Assembly (NCBI GenBank): GCA_015698045.1
Contig: BLAL01000060.1
Coordinates: 2,501 to 66,500 of the forward strand
Reading direction: 5' to 3'
Source: Rhizophagus clarus
Taxonomy: Eukaryota; Glomeromycota; Glomeromycetes; Glomerales; Glomeraceae
Length of the DNA stretch: 64,000 bases
The position numbers and the translations under genes are program-made. This document shows, piece after piece, positions 21,301 through 30,552 of this stretch. Under the pieces are notes generated by a model. The model made no database searches, was not told the DNA's origin, and saw only the letters and a program-made list of their open reading frames with translations. Every line of letters begins with the position of its first letter. The first letter of the stretch is position 1.

Positions 21301-23802
21301 TCTTCGCCGACATATAAAAAAATGAAAACAACTGTCAATCATTTCGTCTTTCTCTTGAGAAGAAAACGAATTACCCATAATCATATCATTTACATTGTCA
21401 ATAAAATCTTAATCCCTATTTTAGAATATCGATCACAATTTCAAATTTTTTCCTTTAAAGAATGTGAAACCTTAATGTCCCCCATCAAAAAAATTTTTAA
21501 AAATAGTTTACACCTTCCTAGGTCGACTCACGACAATTTGATTTACAATAAATTATTTCCATCTATTAATAATTTCTTTTTTCACCAACTATATAGTCAA
21601 TCAGCTTTAGTTAATCTACTTTTTAATTCCCCCCTTTTAAAACCTATTGCGCTACAACAGCTTTTACAGCTCCAATATGATTTTTGGCTCCCTAATTTTC
21701 CATCGCCAACTGACCTCTCCAAACTTTCCCCTCAAAAATTGAATCAAAATTTCTTATCGAAATTATTAACATATTTTTCAAAATTTAATTTATACTTTTT
21801 TCCAAACATCGACTTAAACATTCTAGGTGGTCGTCACCCCATCGTTTTGGAAATACCTAACATCAACAAACAAGATATCAAAAGTCTACGAAAGAAACGC
21901 ATAATGTTTATGGATCAGATATGCTCCATCGACGGATCATTTCTCCTGCCGTACAAAGACGTCAAAAAACTCGCCAATAACAAATGGAAGGGAAAAGTAC
22001 CGAATTGGTACCAAAAGATTCTCCACCAAAACACGCTATCCCAAAACCTCAGATTGGTTAACCCTCTTAAAGCACCCCCCATACAACATATAAAATACAA
22101 TACACCTTCAATCGTCAACCAAGAAGAATACATACCTCGTAACCAATGGATAGTCTATTGGGACGCTAACACTTCTACAGCAGTTTATGGTAAAACTATA
22201 CGCCAGATTAACAGGCCTGGTGCTAATAGCATCACACAACTACAACATTACATTCCACTAACTTCAACGGCAGAACAATTAGATCTAACACCTCAGAAAT
22301 GCCTCGCTATCCTGCAACCTTGCCGTGGCTGTAACAAACACACTTATAACGTAGACAACCCCCTTTTATGTACCTTCTATATGAGTACTACATCGTTAAT
22401 TACTTTCCAAACCATTCCGGTCAATAAAATCCCTATTCATATCCCTAATAAAAAGAAATCTTGGAAATATCCCTCCAAACCTTTCTTGACATTGCGCACG
22501 TTGGCATATAATTACTTCCTTACTTTGTCTCGCTCTTACAGACATTCTAATCATCTAGACAATACTATTGATACAGTTCAATCTGATTTGATTCTAGAGT
22601 TTAAAGACTCCAATTTTAATTTTATCCCAAATACCCCTTATTTTATACGTAATATTTTTACGGATAACGAAAGTGTGATTAATGCACTTCACGACCTCTC
22701 TTTAGAATTTATAAATAGATCAAATTTTTCCTTTTACACAGATGGCTCGCTACACACAGAAGGTCCTCTTAAATCGCGTTTAGGTTTTGGATGGATCGAA
22801 GTTAGTTCTCCTCCACATACTTATACCTTCAAAGGCTCTATGATTTTTCAACCCAGCTCCACGAGAGCTGAAATTTTCGCTATTTTAACATGCTTTATTA
22901 CAGTCCCCAACGATTCTGTGGTCAACATCTATACTGATTCCCAGAATTTTATATCCACTTTCAATAATATTAACAACCCTTGCTTTTCTCATCGAAAATT
23001 GTTGAAAATCAACAACCACCATACATGGCAGGCTCTACTCTACCTTGTAAAACAAAAATCCTTAAGGATTTCTTTACATAAAGTTAAAGCTCATGACGAT
23101 GACGTCCTTAATAACTCAGCGGACCTATTAGCTAAAGAAGGATGTGCTTTAGATCCCATCTTTCTTAATCCACAAACTTCTCCCAACGCCCTGATGATTC
23201 CTACTTTCAATCTTCTTGGACCACTGGAAAAAGATCTTAGGAAATGGTCCAAAAACACCTTAGAATGTTGTAACATGCTGTCAACTATTAACAACAATAG
23301 CAACGCCTACCTTTTTAATAAAGCCAAACTTCATCCGATAGACTGGCACAACACTTCACTGTGGATCAAACGTAACAACGACAACACCATTTGTAGCAAC
23401 CTCAATGACAAGGTCACAGGCTTCAAGATCAAAAGCTTTAATCATACATTACCGACATCCGACTTACAACAAAGAAATTATCCTAATCTATACCCTCAGG
23501 GACAAATTGATTGCACAGCATGCAATAAGCTCGCCATCACCAACAGTCACTTAGGCTTTTGCCCTGCTCACCTTCATACATTGAATGACTCCCTATTAAA
23601 AATAAAAGACACCTTTACGACTAAACTTTTAGAAGCATCAGATGTACCTGGCGCTATGGATATCAAAGCCTGGGTGAATCGCTGTCCGCTATTCAGTCAG
23701 GTCACCAACGATAACCATCCTATTTATCTCGTACTACATCAGTGCGTACCTAGCACGCTCACTTCCCTCCTCAAAATGTTTGTCAAAAGCAATAAAGAAT
23801 GA
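18337..23802 (+). CDS. LINE ORF2: AP-endonuclease, reverse transcriptase, RNase H
   Basis: 1,821 codons, uninterrupted. An AP-type endonuclease occupies about residues 71-318: TINIQSG, the glutamate in LTELG, MGDFNVN (about 214-220), CIDHIYVS and STDHK; all catalytic positions are present. The reverse transcriptase is at about 640-980: LQDLSKAYDRI (786-796), QGEVVSPLMW and the catalytic SYLDDTTW (902-909; YLDD rather than the commoner FADD). RNase H is at about 1463-1600: FYTDGS, STRAEIFAIL, IYTDSQ and KVKAHDDDVLNNSADLLAKE, so the D-E-D-D/H set is complete. A CxxC...H...C zinc-like motif (CTACNKLAITNSHLGFCPAH) lies at about 1725-1745. The enzyme nicks target DNA and copies the element RNA. 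The frame after the TGA at 23800-23802 stays open to 24027. Confidence 0.93.
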   Translation: MEVQQNNNSKVPSAISSSPENISPPITNINFENRPISNLNDLLTLNVINELNPNSIPSYNPIHNQYFIDYVRIGTINIQSGFNTKKDDINLFFKQENFDILGLTELGLVTSDEFLRKEYFDNHVIIYDTSGTNDRNSGVALIVSKTFCKHIAKTTIYKGRLICIDLFFKNHPIRIINTYIHANNTKTQPIKNLTEKLFQLILEANTNNYNLILMGDFNVNPQQFIKNNKKTQNAPSWKQDILKRIKRFNLSHSIKYFQNKYLPTRTPQTSNDTPTPGSCIDHIYVSQKILDSAFNSNILHINNTFFSTDHKCVYILIDQQFFRSGKNLKDSSKDTYRPNNHRKKIYNYNSMNKEKWSNYTNESKKQLDKLLTLENINHTQTSACTDFPLIDKEWSHIKTIINNTKLQTIPLYKSLQHYNFNTPLLLRQKFNKILSIHNVLTLFNRKKILHCNPEADPATQWSTYWSSWPLHRRSLLESNKLFHNILFDQKLPSMVNHLNFNDTKKLIRKALISAKTLYQEEKDIHTLNNIDNYITQRNDNLQNNQRRMINSILERKPRTIILDRLFYTDEATNSRTLTHDKNIIEEECIKHFQLLNSSRSAIANVPIFHSIQDLPIEFQEIYSPISSINSSLYDIVTVPISINELKEFINQLPLHKSAGNSGIHYEDLKHLHDDVLLLILDLFNNILSTGRIPKDWNHALLYPIPKPKDWGSEINNTRPIILLESTRKLFTKILTSRLHQIISRPNIIQPNNRAGLIGESTLQPLQHLHHAIEMANIQGKTIWIGLQDLSKAYDRINVSLLKLSLKRLHIPDIIVNLLCNLFTNRHNQIILPNRLLREYNILQGIDQGEVVSPLMWIIYYDPLFAMINQDTSLHYSIITNKIQNVLQSNKDIPIIYTTSVQSYLDDTTWIADSLDKMRRLTERSRAFYNLANIQINIDKYKLLTNDASKCGQTVNLAMTANNPPINIAISGKNDGERILGVYVNAFNKSSPTYKKMKTTVNHFVFLLRRKRITHNHIIYIVNKILIPILEYRSQFQIFSFKECETLMSPIKKIFKNSLHLPRSTHDNLIYNKLFPSINNFFFHQLYSQSALVNLLFNSPLLKPIALQQLLQLQYDFWLPNFPSPTDLSKLSPQKLNQNFLSKLLTYFSKFNLYFFPNIDLNILGGRHPIVLEIPNINKQDIKSLRKKRIMFMDQICSIDGSFLLPYKDVKKLANNKWKGKVPNWYQKILHQNTLSQNLRLVNPLKAPPIQHIKYNTPSIVNQEEYIPRNQWIVYWDANTSTAVYGKTIRQINRPGANSITQLQHYIPLTSTAEQLDLTPQKCLAILQPCRGCNKHTYNVDNPLLCTFYMSTTSLITFQTIPVNKIPIHIPNKKKSWKYPSKPFLTLRTLAYNYFLTLSRSYRHSNHLDNTIDTVQSDLILEFKDSNFNFIPNTPYFIRNIFTDNESVINALHDLSLEFINRSNFSFYTDGSLHTEGPLKSRLGFGWIEVSSPPHTYTFKGSMIFQPSSTRAEIFAILTCFITVPNDSVVNIYTDSQNFISTFNNINNPCFSHRKLLKINNHHTWQALLYLVKQKSLRISLHKVKAHDDDVLNNSADLLAKEGCALDPIFLNPQTSPNALMIPTFNLLGPLEKDLRKWSKNTLECCNMLSTINNNSNAYLFNKAKLHPIDWHNTSLWIKRNNDNTICSNLNDKVTGFKIKSFNHTLPTSDLQQRNYPNLYPQGQIDCTACNKLAITNSHLGFCPAHLHTLNDSLLKIKDTFTTKLLEASDVPGAMDIKAWVNRCPLFSQVTNDNHPIYLVLHQCVPSTLTSLLKMFVKSNKE

Positions 23803-24445
23803 CAAGCCATAATCACTTACGTCATGGAACTATTTTTTAGAGACATAACCCGTCCCTTTTGGAAATTACACTCTTCCTTAATGCACGCCTGGGAGAAGGC
23901 TAGAAACATAACGAAAAGGAAAAAAGTCAACTATCATAAGAAAAACAGAACCGGTGCAGCTAACCCCACTGGTCAACCTGGAACTTCGAGACAAACGACC
24001 CAACAAGTCATTAACTCTTCTTCATGACAAAGGCATAGACAAGACGCCAGTGCGCCGCAGAAGTCTATACCACGTGATCCTTTCAAGTTCGACCGAAAAT
24101 TATTCATATATTTGAATAGTTCAAATTATTTACATTCTGGAGACTGGTTGACCTATTTAGATTTATTTTTTGATTCTTCTTTTAATTTTTCTTTTAATAT
24201 AGATTTTTTTAGTTCTTTTATTGGTTCGTATTTTGATTCTTATGGTTCATTTTAGATTGACGGTCATAGCCTTCAATTTTAACATTTAAACGGCTGACGA
24301 TCGCGGTAGGGATTTTGTATTTTAGAAATAGATATAGATCTGGTTACTTTAATTTTTTTTTTTTAGTATTAGATTCTTCGCCTCTATGTATTCTATTATA
24401 CGACGTTCAGTCTAAAAACAACCAAATAAATAAATAAATAAATAA
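23803..24445 (+). other. LINE 3' region and TAAA tail
   Basis: Directly after the ORF2 stop the same frame continues to 24027 (MELFFRDITRPFWKLHSSLM at 23824, then KRKKVNYHKKNRTG). This is either a small extra frame or an ORF2 tail cut off by the TGA. About 400 bases of T-rich untranslated sequence follow, then the TAAA tail (24424-24447). A CACGTGATC site is at 24072. Confidence 0.6.
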
Positions 24446-24461
24446 ATATTCTGTTCACTAC

Positions 24462-24905
24462 TAACTATTTCATCTTTTGTCTTATGGGTTTGATTTTACT
24501 TGGTCCCTATTTCCCTTCCCTTGTTGTTCTCCTTTTATCTTACTTTTTTGTCTTATTTTTCCATCCTTTCTTCATTTTTTATTCTCTTTTTCATTTCCTC
24601 TACATTTATTTTGTTAAATTTCACTCCCTATCGTTTATTTCGTCCCCTTCCGCTTCACTTTCATTTATTTCATTTCCCTTCCGCTTCCCCTTCATTTGTT
24701 TCATTCCACTTCACTTCTCCTTCGTTTGTTTCATTCCATTTCACCTTCCATTCGTTTCTTTCACTCGCTTTTACTACTCTTTTTGTTTGTTTCGTTCCCT
24801 TTTACTACCCATTCTTTTTCATTCACTTCCTCATTTATTTTGTCCTTTTTACTCACGCATTTCCTCTTCTTTATTATTGTAACTCTTTCTTTCTCTTCCC
24901 TCCCA
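24462..24905. repeat. Pyrimidine-rich tract with TTCATTTGTTTCATTCC repeats
   Basis: About 440 bases of C/T-rich DNA. The centre (24650-24800) is a tandem series of diverged units of about 36 bases around TTCRTTTGTTTCATTCCA. It continues the sequence interrupted by the LINE, so it belongs to the same unit as the array at 15514-15790. Serine/phenylalanine/leucine-rich open frames in all three plus frames follow from composition and are not taken as genes. Confidence 0.6.
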
Positions 24906-25439
24906 AAAATAAATATTCCAGACAGTGTGAATTTGATGATATTTTATTTTTTTAATCAATAAAACATGTGATATATTAAACTAATAAATTGTTGACTTAG
25001 TATTTAATTTGAGTATTTAACTTGCAAATAAAATTTCATTACATAAATTTTTTTTGCGAAAAAATTTAATCACAACATTAAAAAAAAAATTAGCCAATCA
25101 AAAAATTTAAATTAAATCACGTGACAAAATGTGAGATTTAAGCATTACACAGGGAGTATGCGAGACTTAAGCATCATACAGGGGTGCTAGATATAAATTT
25201 ACCCTTTATTTTAAATTTAATTAGTCATTACACAAATTTTTTTTATTTTAAAGCTATTGGTTAAGTATTAATTTATTAAAGCACGCTCATAATTACCAGA
25301 TTTATTTAGTAATTTGTTAGATCTATTTATCATTAAAATAATTTTTATTTATTTTTTTTTGAAATTATTTTAGATATTTTCTTAGAATTCTCTTCCCAAT
25401 ATTTTAAAATCAATACTTCCACACAATCACTCATATTTA
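24906..25439. other. AT-rich spacer
   Basis: No gene is seen. A CACGTGAC site is at 25119. A near-direct repeat, TTTAAGCATTACACAGGGAG / CTTAAGCATCATACAGGGG, occurs at about 25137-25185. Confidence 0.35.
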
Positions 25440-25551
25440 ATCAAAACCTTTAATGAACTGTCATCATATCAAACTGTTGAGAATTTTAAGGATTCACAAT
25501 TTGAACTGGATGTACTTGTAGATGTTGATAATCAAGAAGAGGTATATGAAT

Positions 25552-26376
25552 CAGTGTTTGGTAATAACCTGGTCATTTGACCATTTTTCGGATTAAGAGT
25601 CATTTGGCCAAATGATATTCTATCATTTGACATTTGACATTTTGTCATTTTGCAAATGATCAAATGCCAAATGATTGGGTATCATTTGACTGTCATTTGC
25701 ATAATTTGTCATTTGGTCATTTGTCACTAAAATACAGAAAGACTATTGGACAATTTAATTACATCATCACATGATGTACAATTACAAAATCATAGTCGCC
25801 TAACTAATGACACAGCAAAAATTATTAATATTGTATGCATAAATAAAATTTCACATGCAAAAAATAGGTTCTATATGCAGTATATGAGTTACAATTATTG
25901 CAAAATTTATTAGCTTTTATTGCTTTTGTTGATGAAATAAACCCATTGATGAAATAACTCTATTGATGAAATGATGATCGGTGAATAATAATCTTGTTGG
26001 TAAATCACTATTGGTGAGATTATTGATAGTAAGACAATTTTCATTAAATAAATGTAATATTATTTATAAAAAAAAATGGAGTTTATAATTAAATAGGTGT
26101 AAAAAAAATTATTTTTACCAATAAAAATAATAATAAATCACGTGATTTAATACTCTTTTACTACTATTAAAACTTTTTTTATTACATATATTAAATAAAT
26201 TTTGTTTTAATATTTTGTTCTTTATTTTAAAATAAACAAAATAATTAATAATAATTCCTGAAATATTTAATATTTTTTAAATGACTTAAATGACTGATCA
26301 TTTGAGTTCCAAATGACAAATGACAAATGACTTGTCATTTAAGTCATTTGTCATTTCAAATCATTTACCAAACACT
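25552..26376. mobile_element. Non-autonomous hAT element (MITE-like)
   Basis: Terminal inverted repeats CAGTGTTTGGTAA are perfect over 13 bases at both ends. A perfect 8-base TSD, ATATGAAT, lies at 25544-25551 and 26377-26384. The CAGTG start and 8-bp TSD are characteristic of hAT elements. Subterminal zones are filled with CATTTGAC / GTCAAATG words, probable transposase-binding sites. No coding capacity; 825 bases. It sits inside the MULE transposase, where the reading EVYE...WFKKYE is restored when it is removed. Confidence 0.88.
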
Positions 26377-27002
26377 GATATGAATGGTTCAAAAAGTATG
26401 AATTCAAGTCAAAAGTAACAATACCAAAAACAAGAGGCTATGGTATTAAAGAAGACCAGGTTCTTTTTTGAGAATAATGTCACTGTATTTATAGTTATGA
26501 AGTAAAAAAGAAATAAGGTAAAAATGCTGTAACCAAACATCCACAATTATTGTGGGTATGAAATATATACTGCATTGCAGCTATACATTTATGGTTAGAC
26601 ATCGGGAAAGTTATATCAGTTCATATCTGTAGTGATCTGTGATTTTAGCAGATTGCCGCATTTTTTTAATGCAATTTTGTTAAAAATCTGCGCAATACTG
26701 CAGAAATTATTTTTTTTATTTTTTCAAAGATTTTTTATGAAAAATTTGTGATAATCTCCAAAATTGCAGATTTTTAAAAATACTTTGTACAAAAATCTTT
26801 AAAGATTTTCACAATTTTCTTCTTTAATTTGATAAACTTTGCATATTTATTTTGATAAACTTTACATCACTAATTTTTTAAACTTTTTTAAAGAAACAAT
26901 TTTTTTCTATCACTTTAAAGAAATAATTTTATAACACTTTTAAAGAAATAATTCTTTTAAAGAAATAATTTTTTAACGCCTTAAAAAAATTAATTTGTTT
27001 AA

Positions 27003-27631
27003 GGGTAGAGTGTATCTACGCCACAACATATATATGATTTTAGACTAAAAAATGTAGATCATCACGTGACCCAAAATGAGCAAAATTTATGATTTCTCGC
27101 AAACTACCATATGAATTTTGTTAAATACACATTTAAAAAGAGTATAAACATGCGCTTCATTTATTTATTAAAGTGTTTAACCATTTGCTATTAGTCTTTT
27201 TGAATGTATTTAGACTTTTAAAATCAAATATGACTAATAATAAAAAAATAAAATGGTATTAATAAAAATTTTATTTGAATAAGTAAATGCACAATGATTT
27301 TTTGACATAAATATTCTTTTTTATTATACTATTAACTTGTAAGGTTTCATAAGTTTAAAGTTAATTTGAAGATATGTTCTCTAGGTGATTCGCAACTTAC
27401 CATAGGAGATTCGCAACTTAATGACAACTTTATAGTGTAATATTTCATTATAAGCCTTATTTGTATTATATTTTACTAAAGTTTATTTGAAAGACAGAAA
27501 CTCTAGCTTTCTAAAGAATACTTTTAAACAGTTTTTCATAAAATATTGAGTGAGTTTTCCTTGTAGCGAAGTAAAAAAAAAAATGATTTTTTTTTTTAGC
27601 CATATGATCAGCCATGTCGATCCCTCTACCC
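27003..27631. mobile_element. TTAA-flanked MITE (piggyBac-like), nested
   Basis: The ends are GGGTAGAG inward on both sides, flanked by TTAA at 26999-27002 and 27632-27635. The related element copy at 2790-4482 has the uninterrupted site TTTGTTTAAAGATACC (complement at about 4090-4105) with a single TTAA. This proves an insertion of 629 bases with TTAA duplication, as for piggyBac elements. The interior has a repeated GATTCGCAACTTA pair (27388-27420) and a CACGTGAC site at 27063. No coding capacity. Confidence 0.82.
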
Positions 27632-28229
27632 TTAAAGATACCAAAGAAAAAAAAAATAAATTTTTAATGGATTCTTTTTTAAGCTTTGAAGCTTGTCAGA
27701 TAATCGGACTTTAAGAATAATTTTTTTTTAAAAAAAAAAAATAAAAAATACTGTTTCTTTATAAGGTTCGAAGTCTTTAAAACAAGTTTTCCAATGTTTG
27801 ACAGAATGCCAAAGGTACAAGTTCTGGATTCAAACAAAAATTTTTTACTTATAGTTTTAAAGTGCGGGATGAACAAGAAATTAGGAAGTTTTCGAATTTT
27901 GAAGTTTTGTGGACAAAAATGGCAAGATTTGTCTTGCGAAGCTATTTTAAAAATTTTTTTTTTTGTAGCTTCTTTTCTAAGTTTTGGACAAGCCCAAAGC
28001 CCTTTCCAGACTCTATTTCGAAGGTTAGAGGTCCTGGATATTAAAGAATAGCCCTGGACTCTCCACTTCGAAGGGTAGAGATCCTTGACGCTAAAGAACA
28101 GTTCTGGACTCTCCATTTCGAAGGTTAGAGGTTCTTGACACTGAAGAACAGCTCTGGACTCTCCATTTTGAAGGTTAAAGCCTTCAAGTATATTAATTTA
28201 TTTAACAAACGTTATAAACGTTCAATTTT

Positions 28230-30110
28230 TATATTTTTTTAGATCTGGAAGCCAAAGTACAGCTCTGGACTTTTTTTTTGTTATTTTTAATTTTTTTTGG
28301 GGTCTGGAAGCTGAAGTACAACTCCGGATTTTTTTATTGATTTAATTTAACGAACGTTAACTAACGTTTAATTTCTTTTTCTTTTTTTTAGATCCAGAAC
28401 TCCATTTCGAGGCAGACCACTTTAAGAGTAAAAAAAAAATTCATTTTTTTTTATATTTTAGCGAAATGTTAGTAATGTTTCGCTTTTTTTCCTTTTTTTT
28501 AGGTCCAGAACTCCATTTCGAGGCAGACCACTAAATAAAAAAAAATGATTTTTTTTTTGTATTTTAGTAAAACGTTAGTAACGTTTCACTTTTTTTCCTT
28601 TTTTTAGGTCTGGAACTCCATTTTGAGGCGGACCACTAAGTAAAAAAAAAATGATTTTTTTTTTGTATTTTAGCGAAATGTTAGTAATGTTTCGCTTTTA
28701 TCCTTTTTTTTAGATCTGGAACTCCATTTCGAGGCAGACCATTAAGTAAAAAAAAACAATTTTTTTGGCTTTAATTTCACGAACATTAACTATTGTTCAT
28801 TTTCTTTCTTTTTTTAGGTCCAGAACTCCTTTAGAAGTGGACTATATGATATTTCGAAGGTAAAATATCTTCGAAAATTATTATTTTTTTTTGTTTTATT
28901 TAAACAAACGTTACTAATGTTCATTTTTTTATTTTCAGGTCTGGAAGTCCTTTATAGGCGGACTACTGTAAGTAAAAAAAAAAAATAATTTTTTTTTTCT
29001 TTTATTTCAACGAACGTTAATTAATATTCATTTTCTTTCTTTTTTAGGTCCAGAACTCCTTTAGGGGCAGACTATAATATTTTGAAGGTATAATATCTTC
29101 GAATATTATTATTTTTTTTTGTTTTTTTAAACGAACGTTACTAATGTTTATTTTTTTTTATTTGTTAAGTCCGGAACTCCTTTAGAGGCAGACTATGATA
29201 TTTTGAAGGTATAATATCTTTGAAAATTTTTCCTTTTTTTTTATTTTATTTTAATGAACGTTACTAACGTTTGTTTTTTTTATTTTTTTAGATCCAGACG
29301 TTCCATTTCGAAGACTGGACTCTATTCGAAGGTAAGGCATTCGATTTATTTTTTTGTTTTTATTTAACGAATGTTAATGAATGTTTATTAACATCCATTT
29401 TTTCTTTTTTAGATCTAGTAACCATTTTCGAAGATTATTTTGAAGGTATGACCTTCAAAAAAAAATTTAATTTTTTTGTTTAACGAACATTGCTAACATT
29501 CGATGTTTTTTATTTTTTTAGGTCCAGACGAAGCCCAGACTCCATTTAAAGGTAATTCATCACTTTCAAATTTCTTTTTACTTCTATTATAACGAATGTT
29601 ACTAACGTTCGATTTTTTCTTTCTTTTTAGATCCTGGACGTCAAAATACTGTACATCTCTTGAAGGTACCTTTAATTTTTGGGTTTTTTTATTCAATGAA
29701 TATTTATTAACGTTCTTTATTTTCTTATTCTTTCTTTTGTAGGTCCGCAGTTGGATTCCTAGAAGAAATTTCGAAGGTAGAACTTTGAAATTTGTTTAAT
29801 TTCCTTTTTAACAAGACATTTTATTAACGCTTATTTTTACAGGTCTGGGGCTTCCTGGAACATTACAAAACTTCGAAGGTGCTCTACAAAGTTTCTTTTA
29901 CTATTTTTTTGAAATTTCTTGATAAAACATTTGCTAACATTTCATTTATTTTATTTCCTATAGGTTTACAGCTTCTGGACGAAGATTTCAAAGGTATTTA
30001 TCTTCGAAATTATTTCATTTTTTTTTATTTAAACAAAAAGTCAGCTAATATTTCACTTTTCTTTTATTGTAGGTCTACAGTTTTCTTTAGGAGCGATAAT
30101 ATTTTCACGT
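28230..30110 (+). repeat. Array of about 18 exon/intron-like modules
   Basis: Acceptor-like T-tracts ending in AG or equivalent recur about every 105 bases, near 28242, 28391, 28502, 28607, 28713, 28818, 28939, 29048, 29168, 29291, 29413, 29521, 29630, 29743, 29842, 29964 and 30072. Each is followed by an exon-like piece starting GTCCAGAACTCC, GTCTGGAAGTCC or a variant (25-45 nt). Most pieces end in GAAG followed by GTATAAT, GTAAGGC, GTATGAC, GTAATTC, GTACC or GTAGAAC. Spacers hold AACGAACGTTACTAACGTTC-like words: a palindrome with CTAAC, the fungal branch-site consensus, 20-40 bases before the acceptor. Pieces are related to one another but drift along the array. Joined pieces contain stops. 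Confidence 0.65.
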
Positions 30111-30552
30111 TTTGACGTATTTTGTTGGATCGAAAAAGTTAAAAGTTGTTTGTTGGAATCGAACCAACTGGAACAATGTCCAAACCATTAACAACAACAT
30201 AATTTGAACATCAGTAAAGAAAAGAAAAGGGGACTTTTTAATTAGTGCATTTATTTAGCAAATAGGATAGTTTAATATATGTATTTTTAAATTTGTAAAT
30301 ATCTTTAATTAATAAATTAATATTAGTTAATATTAAAGTTAAAACACTGCCTAATTATAAATTTGCATTAGTGTTTTTGAAAAATTTCGCAGGTTTTTTT
30401 GTGCTTGCAGATCTGTGAGAAATCCATGAAATTTTTCAGTGCTGTGTATTGGCATGTTCTCAGATCTGCGCAGAATTAGATTCTGCAGAATTGCGCAGAT
30501 CTGCAGACCAAAATTTTTCCCGATGGAGTTAGAGTGCCAATAATTCTCACAT

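Larger units (their letters stand above)
15838..24445 (+). mobile_element. Nearly whole LINE (non-LTR retrotransposon, APE-RT-RNase H type)
   Basis: The element is bounded by a perfect 16-base target-site duplication, ATATTCTGTTCACTAC, at 15822-15837 and 24446-24461. The 3' end carries five to six TAAA units, which slightly overlap the second TSD copy. It contains a 147-base 5' leader, a gag-like ORF1, a 1,821-codon ORF2 with endonuclease, reverse transcriptase and RNase H, and a roughly 420-base 3' region. RNase H after the RT places it in the I/Tad1-like broad group; the clade is not decided here. The perfect TSD and long open frames indicate a young insertion. Its interior is visibly less AT-biased than the flanks. 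Confidence 0.9.
26600..30525 (+). mobile_element. Non-autonomous TIR element carrying an exon/intron-like array
   Basis: The ends read CATCGGGAAA inward on both sides. They are flanked by TGGTTAGA (26592-26599) and GAGTTAGA (30526-30533), an 8-base TSD with six matches. Subterminal regions are rich in CAGATCTGC and TCTGCGCA words in both orientations. No transposase is present. The interior holds TTTAAAGAAAT repeats, a TTAA-flanked insert (27003-27631), TCTGGACTCTCC-type units (28020-28180) and an 18-unit array (28230-30110). It lies within the MULE fossil. A truncated inverted relative is at 2790-4482. The superfamily is uncertain: an 8-bp TSD fits hAT or KDZ-type elements. Confidence 0.72.

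Noticed and set aside
24484-24962. Overlapping 88-151 codon plus-strand frames rich in Phe, Ser, Leu
   Set aside because: They lie in a C/T-rich tandem repeat where stops are rare in every frame; no domain or start context supports a gene.
25552-26376. CATTTGAC/GTCAAATG repeats as a CRISPR-like array
   Set aside because: Irregular spacing, both orientations, eukaryotic setting and clear hAT ends; they are subterminal repeats.
27679-28116. 145-codon minus-strand frame and overlapping plus-strand frames
   Set aside because: They lie within the repeat part of the TIR element and recur, interrupted, in the inverted copy at 3545-4000; a non-coding repeat explains them.
30150-30166. GTTGGTTCGATTCCAAC on the minus strand, a perfect tRNA T-arm
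   Set aside because: No acceptor, D-arm or anticodon arm can be drawn at the right distance; it lies just past the module array inside the TIR element.
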